Of a stretch of DNA of 64,000 nt, positions 54,466 through 64,000 are shown piece by piece. Each line of letters opens with the position of its first letter. Positions within the stretch are counted from its first letter, which is position 1. Under the pieces are notes generated by a model. The model was not told the origin of the DNA, did not search any database, and was given only the letters and a program-made list of their open reading frames with translations. Position numbers and translations under genes: made by a program. Where the stretch lies: the NCBI RefSeq assembly GCF_009846755.1, contig NZ_AQOR01000009.1:62001-126000 (forward strand), given 5' to 3'. Origin of the DNA: Alcanivorax sp. S71-1-4 (GTDB taxonomy: Bacteria; Pseudomonadota; Gammaproteobacteria; Pseudomonadales; Alcanivoracaceae).

Positions 54466-54632
54466 TGGCAGGCTTCTCAACACCCTGCTCAACACCCTGT
54501 TTGGCTGACCTGACAGGTGGCCATTTTCCTACAGCGAGCAGCCCCTTTGGCTGACAGGACTTTCGGCGTTGCCCGACAGCCACGGTCCGGACTGCCTGCG
54601 ATGATGCTCATCCGCCTCTGGATGAGCCTGTC

Positions 54633-55634
54633 ATGGATGACCACGACACCAGTTACCGCCTGCTGTTCTCACACGTCGAGATGATTCGTGAGCTGTTGCG
54701 CGGCTTCGTGCCGGGTGACTGGGTATCCGAACTGGATCTCGATTCACTGGAAAAAATGAACGGCAGCTACGTCAGCGACGACCTGCGCAGCCGGCACAGC
54801 GACGCCGTCTGGCGGGTACGGTGGGGGCCGCGCTGGGTCTACGTTTATCTGCTGCTGGAGTTTCAGTCCACGGTCGACCGGTTCATGCCGGTCCGTATTT
54901 CCAGCTACATCGGGTTGCTGTATCAGGATCTGATCCAGCGCCAGGAATGGGGGCGGGGGCGCACACTGCCACCCGTACTGCCAATCGTCCTCTACAACGG
55001 CAAGCGCCGCTGGCGTGCACCGGTATCCCTGGAAGCACTCATCCAGCCCATGCCGGATGCGCTGGCCGAATTTCAGCCTCGCCAGCGCTTTCTGCTGCTG
55101 GATGAAGGCGCCTTTGATGAGGCTCTGCTGGAGCAGCGCAATCTGGTGGCGGCGCTGTTCCAGCTGGAACACAGTCCGTCGCCGGAGGCGCTTCAGCGTG
55201 TTCTGGCGCGTCTGGTAGACTGGCTCGACACGGCCGATATGGCGGATTTGCGTCGGCACTTCGTCGAATGGCTGCGGCGCCGCGGTCCAAGTCTGGATCC
55301 GGCGACGCACTGGCGTGAGATCAATGACTTACAGGAGGCGAACACCATGCTCGAGGACAGAATACGAGAGTGGAAGGCACAGTATCGCCGGGAAGGTCTT
55401 GCTGCGGGAAGGGAAGAAGGGCTCGCTGCGGGGCGTGAAGAAGGCATTGAGCAAGGCATCGAGCGGGGTTCCGTTCAGGAGGCCAGAGCCATCCTGAGCC
55501 GTCAGTTGGCGCGCCGTTTCGGTAGCCTCCCGGCGGCAGTGGAAACGCGCCTGGGCCTGGCCAGCCGCGAGCAACTGGAGCACTGGATCGACTGCTTTTA
55601 CGAGGCCCGCACGCTGGACGACGTGTTTCGATAA
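54633..55634 (+). CDS. Rpn-type PD-(D/E)XK nuclease / putative transposase (YhgA-like)
   Basis: 333 aa: Rpn (transposase_31) domain with the nuclease pattern HSDAVWRV and YVYLLLEFQST (D ... E-x-Q), then a C-terminal repeat region EGLAAGREEG x2 plus EGIEQGIERG, and a DUF4351 tail. Rpn proteins are associated with recombination and, in recent work, with phage defence. The in-frame direct repeat at about 55,397-55,470 may vary in copy number. No terminal repeats, so not an insertion sequence itself. Confidence 0.85.
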   Translation: MDDHDTSYRLLFSHVEMIRELLRGFVPGDWVSELDLDSLEKMNGSYVSDDLRSRHSDAVWRVRWGPRWVYVYLLLEFQSTVDRFMPVRISSYIGLLYQDLIQRQEWGRGRTLPPVLPIVLYNGKRRWRAPVSLEALIQPMPDALAEFQPRQRFLLLDEGAFDEALLEQRNLVAALFQLEHSPSPEALQRVLARLVDWLDTADMADLRRHFVEWLRRRGPSLDPATHWREINDLQEANTMLEDRIREWKAQYRREGLAAGREEGLAAGREEGIEQGIERGSVQEARAILSRQLARRFGSLPAAVETRLGLASREQLEHWIDCFYEARTLDDVFR

Positions 55635-55750
55635 GCCCCCGACCGGACCTGCTACAGCGTCCTCGCTCTCTTGTACTGGCGCGACATCAAAGCGTCATTC
55701 GCGCACGCTACCGTCTCCCCGCCAATAACGATGATCTTGGGGAGAGCTTT

Positions 55751-57484
55751 ATGCGCCGTGTCACGCGCCGTGATTTTCTGCAGGTTTCCGCCCTTGGCCT
55801 GGGCGCCGTGGTGGTGTCCACCGGGCTGTCAGGCTGTGGTGGTTCGTCCGGCTCATCCCGGGGACGCAAAGTCGGTTTCCGGCACGGTGTGGCCAGTGGT
55901 GATCCGCTGAGTGACCGGGTGCTGCTGTGGACCCGTGTCACGCCGGAGGACTTTAACACCACCGCCATCGAAGTGGGCTGGGAAGTTGCCACCGACGCGG
56001 ACTTCACCGACCTGGTGCACAGTGGCACGGCGGAAGTCTCCTTTGAACACGATTACACCCTGAAAGTGGACGTGCTTGACCTGCTGCCGGGCAGCACCTA
56101 TCACTATCGCTTCCGCGCTGCCGGCGAGCTGTCGCCGGCAGGTGTCACCCGCACGCTGCCACAGGGCGGCGTGACGCAGGTAAAGTTTGCCGTGCTGTCC
56201 TGTTCCAACTACCCGGCCGGTTATTTCAACGTGTACGCCGAAGCTGCGAAGGAACAGGGCCTGGACGCGGTGCTGCACCTGGGCGACTACCTGTATGAGT
56301 ACGACAGCCAGGGCTACGCCGGTGAAGACGCCGAGGCGATGGGGCGCCTGCTGCCGGCCGACAACGATGTGGAGCTGCTGACGTTGCTCGACTACCGCCG
56401 CCGTTATGCCCACTACCGCACCGACACCTACCTGCAGGCGCTGCACGCCAGCGCGCCGTTCATCGCTGTCTGGGATGACCACGAGATCGCCAACGATACC
56501 TGGCGTGAGGGCGCGGAAAACCATGATCCGGCCACGGAGGGTGACTTTCTGGTGCGCAAGCTGCAGGCATTGCAGGCGTACTTCGAGTGGATGCCGGTGC
56601 GCCCGGCCATGCCGGACGACGAAGAAATCATCTACCGCAGTTTCGACTTTGGCGATCTGGTCAGCCTGCACATGCTCGACACACGCGTGATCGGCCGCGA
56701 CGAGCAGATCAATTATGCCGATTACCTGACGACAGAAGGCATCAACCTGCCGGCCTTTCAGGCGGCCATGGGCGATCCGAACCGTTCGCTGCTCGGCGCC
56801 GAGCAGCGGCTGTGGTTGCAGAACCAGTTGATGTCGTCGTCGGCCACCTGGCAGGTGCTTGGTCAGCAGGTACTGATGGCGCGCATCCACATGCCGGCAG
56901 AAATGCTGCAGGGCGTGCTCGCCCGGGACCCGGCGCTGATTGGTCTGATTGCCGAACTGACGGAACTCAAGGGCCGCTATCTGATGAATGACCCGAGCCT
57001 GACGCCGGGGGAGATTGCCCGGGTCATCACCGTGCTGCCGTATAACCTGGATGCCTGGGATGGCTATGTGGTGGAGCGGGAGACGCTGCTGGGTACGGCA
57101 CGCGCCGCCGGCAAGAATCTGGTGGTGCTGGCGGGCGACACCCACAACGCTTGGGGCAGTAACCTGACCGACATGGACGGCAACGCGGCCGGGGTGGAAT
57201 TTGCCACGGCATCGGTGTCGTCGCCGGGCCTGGAAGAGTATCTGCAATTGCCCCCGGAGATGGTGCCGACGGCGGAACAGGCCATCAGCCTGCTGGTGGA
57301 CGATCTGCATTATCTGAACGCCAGCCAGCGCGGCTACCTGCTGGTGACCTTCACGGCCAGCGAGGCACGTGCCGACTGGCGTTATGTCTCGACAGTGAAG
57401 GGGCGTGAATACAGCCTGGATGACACACGTGCCCGCAGCCTGGTTGTACAGGCCGGCAGCAACGTCGTTGCCGAAATAGTCTGA
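55751..57484 (+). CDS. phoD: Alkaline phosphatase D family protein PhoD
   Basis: 577 aa with a Tat signal (TRRDFLQVSALGLG) and a Cys at LSGCGG that could be lipidated. The PhoD metal-site motifs are present: LHLGDYLYEY, VWDDHEIANDTWREGAENH and LAGDTHNAWGSNL. Exported phosphodiesterase/phosphatase for phosphate supply; no pho box is evident by eye. Single gene. Confidence 0.92.
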   Translation: MRRVTRRDFLQVSALGLGAVVVSTGLSGCGGSSGSSRGRKVGFRHGVASGDPLSDRVLLWTRVTPEDFNTTAIEVGWEVATDADFTDLVHSGTAEVSFEHDYTLKVDVLDLLPGSTYHYRFRAAGELSPAGVTRTLPQGGVTQVKFAVLSCSNYPAGYFNVYAEAAKEQGLDAVLHLGDYLYEYDSQGYAGEDAEAMGRLLPADNDVELLTLLDYRRRYAHYRTDTYLQALHASAPFIAVWDDHEIANDTWREGAENHDPATEGDFLVRKLQALQAYFEWMPVRPAMPDDEEIIYRSFDFGDLVSLHMLDTRVIGRDEQINYADYLTTEGINLPAFQAAMGDPNRSLLGAEQRLWLQNQLMSSSATWQVLGQQVLMARIHMPAEMLQGVLARDPALIGLIAELTELKGRYLMNDPSLTPGEIARVITVLPYNLDAWDGYVVERETLLGTARAAGKNLVVLAGDTHNAWGSNLTDMDGNAAGVEFATASVSSPGLEEYLQLPPEMVPTAEQAISLLVDDLHYLNASQRGYLLVTFTASEARADWRYVSTVKGREYSLDDTRARSLVVQAGSNVVAEIV

Positions 57485-57532
57485 GGTTCCCGGGCGGTGT
57501 CGTGGCTGTGGGGAGCGCGGCGGCGCGCCGGG

Positions 57533-58699
57533 TCAGGCCAGTGCGCGGACCAGTGTGGACACCAGTTCGGTCTGCTTGCGATAACCGTTCTTGCCCAACA
57601 GGCTTTTGATGTGCTGTCGCGCGGTGTGTACGGAAATCCCTTTCTTTTCGGCGATCTCCCCGGCGCCCAGGCCGTGTATCAGATCCGTGGCCACGGCGGC
57701 TTCGGCAGGTGTGCAGTGGAACAGCGACTGGATGCGGTCCAGGTCCGGTTGCAGTGCCGCGTCATAACAGAACAGTTCCATCAGCGCACCCTGTTGCAGG
57801 CTGTCCTCGGCCAGCAAGGGGGTGATGCACAGTGCGATACGTTCGTGGCGGTTCTCCGTGAACAGCGTGCGGCCTTCCGGCGAGCCCTTGCGCGCCAGCA
57901 TCACTGTGGTGGTGATGGCATCGCTGATGCGGCGGTTCAGGCGCGGATCGCTGGAGACCAGCCGCTGATCCGCCGATACCGACAGGCTGTTGCTGCGCGC
58001 CAGCAATGCTCGCGCGGCGCTGTTGGCCTGCGCTACCGTGCCCAGCACATCGAATACCACCATCGGCTTGTTCACATGATCCAGCGCCATCGCCAGGCTT
58101 TCGTTGGTGCTGCGCGACTGGTACAGCTTCAGATGCAGACTCACCGCCTGTTCGATATGCGGCGCGAGCAGGTTCATCTGCAGCATGTCCTGGGCGGTAT
58201 AGGGGCCGGCGTCTCGGTGCCGGTTGGCCATGAACACCACTTTGCAGCCCTGTGCGTGCCCGGCCAGCATGCCGGCGCTGTCGCCCAGGCAGACCATTTC
58301 CGCCCAGACACGGCTCTGTGGGCAGATCATGTCGAGAATGTTTTTCGAGGGGTCGCCGCCGAGAAAGGAATCGAACTGCCGGGGCGGCAACTGGCTGTAG
58401 CGCGCCAGCGCCTCGTCCTTTTCCGGCAGGTCGCTGTTGATGAACCATTCCTCGAATCCGTCGGGGTAGCCGAAGGTCCAGCCGAACATCATCCGGCGCG
58501 GTTGTTCCGTCAGGCCGATGATGCCGCCCTGCATGGCGTTGAAGTGGCGGATAAAGGCATCAAAGAAAGGCTGGAACCCGTTGTCGGTATGCAGGCAGCC
58601 GTACAGGGCACCTACCAGTTGGTTATAACGTGCCAGTACATCGGCAGAAACGGTCGTCGTGTCGTCAAGGTGCGCCGGATAGGTGTCCGGAGTCGCCAT
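57533..58699 (-). CDS. LuxR-type HTH regulator
   Basis: 388 aa: N-terminal GAF/PAS-like sensor part and a C-terminal LuxR HTH (CTPAEAAVATDLIHGLGAGE, ISVHTARQHIKSLLGKNGY). The ATG at 58699 is preferred; the frame extends 34 codons more. Convergent with phoD. The ligand and targets are unknown. Confidence 0.85.
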   Translation of the reverse strand: MATPDTYPAHLDDTTTVSADVLARYNQLVGALYGCLHTDNGFQPFFDAFIRHFNAMQGGIIGLTEQPRRMMFGWTFGYPDGFEEWFINSDLPEKDEALARYSQLPPRQFDSFLGGDPSKNILDMICPQSRVWAEMVCLGDSAGMLAGHAQGCKVVFMANRHRDAGPYTAQDMLQMNLLAPHIEQAVSLHLKLYQSRSTNESLAMALDHVNKPMVVFDVLGTVAQANSAARALLARSNSLSVSADQRLVSSDPRLNRRISDAITTTVMLARKGSPEGRTLFTENRHERIALCITPLLAEDSLQQGALMELFCYDAALQPDLDRIQSLFHCTPAEAAVATDLIHGLGAGEIAEKKGISVHTARQHIKSLLGKNGYRKQTELVSTLVRALA

Positions 58700-58812
58700 G
58701 GTGTGTCCCCCAGGAAAGCAGATTCCGCCGGCCTTGCCGGAAAGTGGAAAGCGGCGGAAAACATCGCGGGGCAGTATGTCCAAGGCGGGTGGGGCGGACA
58801 ACCCGGCGTGTG

Positions 58813-59481
58813 CTATACCCGATACGTGGTGAACGTCATCACCTTGCTCATCAGTGTCATCAGGCGCCGCAGGGGCGGCGGCAGTGCGGCACCGCCTGCC
58901 TGTTCGGCGGTGACGGCGTGGCGCAGTTCGTCTTCGCGCATCTGTTCCAGGATGGCGCGGGTGCGTTCGTCTTCCAGCGGCACCTGGCCGAGATGGCTGT
59001 CCAGATGGCGCACCACCTGCTGTTCCGTTTCTGACACAAAGCCCAGGCTCCAGCGGTCACCGGCCAGGCCGGCGAGTGCGCCGATGCTGAACGACATGGC
59101 GTAGAAGACCGGATTGAGGCGGCTTGGCACGCTGCCGAGTTCGCGGATGCGGTCCTCGCACCAGGCCAGGTGGTCTTCTTCCTCGCGGGCGGCTTCCTCC
59201 ATGGCGCGGCGCACGTGCGGCAGCCCGGCGGTGCTGGCCTGGCCTTGATAGAGCGCCTGCGCACAGACCTCGCCGGTATGGTTGATGCGCATCAGCCCGG
59301 CAATGTGCCGGGCCTGATGAGCGTCCGCCGGGCGGCTGTCGCCGTGCGCGGCCCCGGCCGGGTTCGGCCGTTCGCCACGGGTGGCACCGGGGGTGAGTGT
59401 GCGCAGGGCGTTGTCGGCGCGGGCGAGCAGTTGGTCCAGCGGGCTCAGCCGGCGGCCGGTGGTACGGGCGTTGTCGTTCAT
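58813..59481 (-). CDS. coq7: Ubiquinone hydroxylase Coq7
   Basis: 222 aa di-iron monooxygenase of ubiquinone synthesis. Metal ligands lie in [40 protein letters not shown] and REDELRHAV. Membrane-associated helix in the middle. Near speD and crp as in Pseudomonas, supporting a backbone location. Divergent from the AAA gene. Confidence 0.95.
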   Translation of the reverse strand: MNDNARTTGRRLSPLDQLLARADNALRTLTPGATRGERPNPAGAAHGDSRPADAHQARHIAGLMRINHTGEVCAQALYQGQASTAGLPHVRRAMEEAAREEEDHLAWCEDRIRELGSVPSRLNPVFYAMSFSIGALAGLAGDRWSLGFVSETEQQVVRHLDSHLGQVPLEDERTRAILEQMREDELRHAVTAEQAGGAALPPPLRRLMTLMSKVMTFTTYRV

Positions 59482-59566
59482 GCGGCGCAGTTTACCATGG
59501 CGTGATCAAGGCTGTGATAGTCTGCGATGACCCGCTGGCGCCGGGATTGATACAGAACAAGAACGG

Positions 59567-61084
59567 GTGGCGAGCGCGCCGTACCACCTGACAGGCATTG
59601 GGGATGTCTCGGTGAAGGATCTCAACGACCTGCGACTGATCATGGAGTCGCGCTATCCGATCGTGGTGGTGGAAACCTGGGAAGAGCAGCGTGCCCTGGA
59701 CCTGGTGCGCCGTATCGGCATGCAACAGGGGCGGCCGGTGTTCAGCTGGAGCATTGTCGATGGCCTGCGCCGGCTGGAAGTCGACGGCGCGCCGAACCAG
59801 CGCCATACGGTCGAGCCGGATGCGGTGCTGGGACAGATTCGCGGCAATGCCGAAGGCGGCATTTATGCGCTGTGCGACTTTCATCCGTTTGTCGAGAACG
59901 CACCGAAGGTGGTGCGGCTATTGAAGGAAATCGCCCTGCGCCACGATACCGTGCCGCACACGCTGGTGCTGGTCAGCCACGCCTTTACGCTGCCGCCGGA
60001 ACTGTCGCGCTTCAGCGCCCGGTTCCACCTGTCGCTGCCTGACCAGGAACAGCTCATGCACATTGTGCAGGAAGAAGCGCGCGCGTTTGGTCGCTCACGC
60101 GGCGAGCGGGTACGGGCCGGGCGCGAGGCGCTGGACAAACTGGTGCGCAACCTGCGCGGCCTGACCACGGAGGATGCACGCAAGCTGGCGCGGGGCGCGA
60201 TTATCCACGACGGCGCCATTACCGAAGATGACCTGCCGGAAGTGAACCGCGCCAAGTTCCGGTTGCTGGATATGGAGGGCGTGCTCAGTTTCGAGTACGA
60301 CACCGCCAGCTTCGGGCAGGTGGGCGGGCTGGCCCACCTGAAACAGTGGCTGCAGCGGCGCCGTGACGCCTTTCTGCAACCGCAGGGCCCGGACACGCCG
60401 CGCGGCATTCTGCTGGTGGGCGTGCAGGGCGGCGGCAAGAGTCTGGCGGCCAAAGCGGTGGCCGGCCTGTGGCACCTGCCGCTGCTGCGGCTGGACATGG
60501 GCGCGGTCTACAACAAATATTTCGGCGAGTCTGAACGTAACCTGCGCGAGGCGCTGCAACTGGCGGAGACCATGGCGCCCTGCGTGCTGTGGCTGGATGA
60601 AATCGAAAAAGGGCTGGCCAGCGGCGATAACGATGGTGGCACCTCGCGGCGCGTGCTCGGCACGTTGCTGACCTGGATGGCGGAGCGCAAGGCGCCGGTG
60701 TTCATGGTCGCCACCGCAAACAATATCGACCAGTTGCCGCCGGAGCTGGTGCGCAAGGGCCGTATCGACGAGCTGTTCTTTGTTGACCTGCCGGCGGCGG
60801 ACATTCGTGCCGAGATTCTGCGCATTCATCTTGAACGCCGTGGCCAGGATACGGCGCAGTTTGATCTGGCTGCGCTGGCGGAATACTGCGACGGTTTCAC
60901 CGGTGCCGAGATCGAACAGGCCGTGGTGGCCGGGCTATACAGCGCCCGTGCCCAGGAGGCACCCTTGTCCGAAGCGCACCTGCGCACGGAAATGACCAGT
61001 ACGGTGCCATTGTCGGTGACCATGGCCGAGCCCCTTGCGGCGCTGCGCGCCTGGTGCCACGGCCGGGCCGTGCCGGCTGGCTGA
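59567..61084 (+). CDS. AAA-family ATPase (Ycf46-like)
   Basis: 505 aa: an N-terminal half of the Ycf46 type (DLRLIMESRYPIVVVETWEE) and a C-terminal AAA domain with Walker A GVQGGGKSLAAK and Walker B CVLWLDEIEKG, plus the sensor stretch FMVATANNI. Such proteins remodel other proteins; the client is unknown. The GTG start at 59567 lacks a clear Shine-Dalgarno; a GTG at 59612 is possible. The AraC-type gene follows after 16 bases. Confidence 0.85.
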   Translation: MASAPYHLTGIGDVSVKDLNDLRLIMESRYPIVVVETWEEQRALDLVRRIGMQQGRPVFSWSIVDGLRRLEVDGAPNQRHTVEPDAVLGQIRGNAEGGIYALCDFHPFVENAPKVVRLLKEIALRHDTVPHTLVLVSHAFTLPPELSRFSARFHLSLPDQEQLMHIVQEEARAFGRSRGERVRAGREALDKLVRNLRGLTTEDARKLARGAIIHDGAITEDDLPEVNRAKFRLLDMEGVLSFEYDTASFGQVGGLAHLKQWLQRRRDAFLQPQGPDTPRGILLVGVQGGGKSLAAKAVAGLWHLPLLRLDMGAVYNKYFGESERNLREALQLAETMAPCVLWLDEIEKGLASGDNDGGTSRRVLGTLLTWMAERKAPVFMVATANNIDQLPPELVRKGRIDELFFVDLPAADIRAEILRIHLERRGQDTAQFDLAALAEYCDGFTGAEIEQAVVAGLYSARAQEAPLSEAHLRTEMTSTVPLSVTMAEPLAALRAWCHGRAVPAG

Positions 61085-62064
61085 CAGGGAGCTATCTCCA
61101 GTGCAGATTGATCCGGACCTGGCGGGCGAGCCGCAGTCGCTCTCCGCCGCCTATATCACCTCCGTGCTGCCGCCGCTGCTGGACCGTTACGGCCTGACGC
61201 GGGACGCGGTGCTGGCGCGTGCCGGCGTTGATCCGCTGCAACTGGCGCGGGCCGATACGTTGGTGCCGATGGTCGACGCGCTGCGGCTGTTTCTGGTGAT
61301 CCTGGAGCAGACTGGCGATGAAGGGCTGGGTTTCGAAGCAGGCCGCTGTGTCCAGCCGCGTTCGTATCAGGTGCTCGGTTACGCGGTACTGTCCAGTGCC
61401 AGCCTCGGCGAGGCGATCCAGCGTTTGCTGCGATTTGAAAAACTGGCCGGCAATCTCGGCCGCTCCAGCCTGACACCGGGCGATCCGGTACAGCTGAGCT
61501 GGCACTGCCCGTTGCCGGGTGCGCCGGCACGCTATATCACCGAGGCTGCCATCACCGGCTGGGTCACCTTCGCACGGCAATTGCTGGCTGAACCGGCAGC
61601 GCCATTGTCGGTGCATTTCCGGCATGCGGCACCAGCGCAGAGCGAACGCTACGCGGACTGGTTCGGTTGCCCGGTGCAGTTTGCGGCAGATTTTGACGGT
61701 GTGAGGCTGGCGCCTGCGATGCTGTCGTTGCCGCTGACCAGCGCCGACCCCGGCCTGAACCAGATGATGGAGCGGGAAGCCGCCGCGCTGCTGGCGGATT
61801 ACGATGCCGGCACCAATCTCACCAATGCGGTGCGCAGCCATCTGTACCGCATGCTGGCGGACGGAGAGCCGGGGCTGGAGACGGTGGCGGGGCGGATGGG
61901 GCTGGCGGCGCGTACGCTGCAGAGCCGCCTGCATCGACAGGGGGTCAGTTTCCAGGAACTGCTGGACGGGTTGCGCCGGTCGCTGGCGGAGATTTACCTG
62001 CGCGATCCGGCGCTGGGCCTGACCGATATCGCACTGCTGCTCGGCTTTGCCGAGCAGAGCTCCT

Positions 62065-64000
<1,936 letters not shown>

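Noticed and set aside
54633..55634. Rpn gene as a complete mobile element
   Set aside because: No terminal repeats or target duplication at its edges; recorded only as a nuclease-family gene.
57497..59104. Long plus-strand open frame across the LuxR and coq7 genes
   Set aside because: It spans two recognisable minus-strand genes and their gap, with no motif of its own.

Overview
The window is high-GC gammaproteobacterial DNA. The order trpG-trpD-trpC ... crp/vfr - osmC-like - speD ... coq7 is the one known from Pseudomonas, and it is also compatible with Alcanivorax-type marine gammaproteobacteria. The accessory genes and overall style make me favour an Alcanivoracaceae-like host, but that assignment is an inference.

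Region 1 (1-25.5 kb) is a metal-resistance island. It holds (a) the end of a Czc-type RND adaptor gene and a czcA-type pump, followed by a HupE/UreJ-like permease, a membrane-anchored protein, a small His-rich exported protein and an MFS exporter with a His-rich tail; (b) a copper module, copA-copB plus a glutaredoxin-MauE fusion; (c) a Cu(I)/Ag(I) efflux operon cusC-cusB-cusA-cusF whose cusC is split by an IS3-family element; (d) remnants of IS110 and Tn3-family transposases; (e) a mercury operon merTPA with divergent merR and a textbook MerR promoter; and (f) a copR-copS two-component system with a perfect palindromic copper box upstream. A second, imperfect box lies upstream of copA, which suggests that CopRS controls the copper genes.

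Region 2 (26.3-28.7 kb) is the trpGDC operon, chromosomal backbone.

Region 3 (28.7-51.8 kb) separates trpC from crp, genes that are neighbours in Pseudomonas. It contains a small TetR regulon with four near-identical 16-bp operators in two pairs, both pairs 33 bp apart; an unrecognised three-gene cluster encoding two lipoproteins, one with an HEVTH zinc-protease-like motif; an ECF42-type sigma factor flanked by DGPF/YCII genes, with VOC and SnoaL-like genes behind it; three PepSY-like exported proteins with a two-component system; YceI; a large ankyrin-repeat lipoprotein; and a LysR-controlled TRAP transporter cluster with a dehydrogenase and a class II aldolase-like protein that has lost the usual zinc histidines.

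Region 4 (50.9-64 kb) is again mostly backbone: soxR, DUF3565, crp/vfr, an OsmC-like gene, a VOC protein, speD, an Rpn-type nuclease, phoD, a LuxR-type regulator, coq7, an AAA ATPase, an AraC-type regulator and a hybrid sensor kinase that runs off the right edge.
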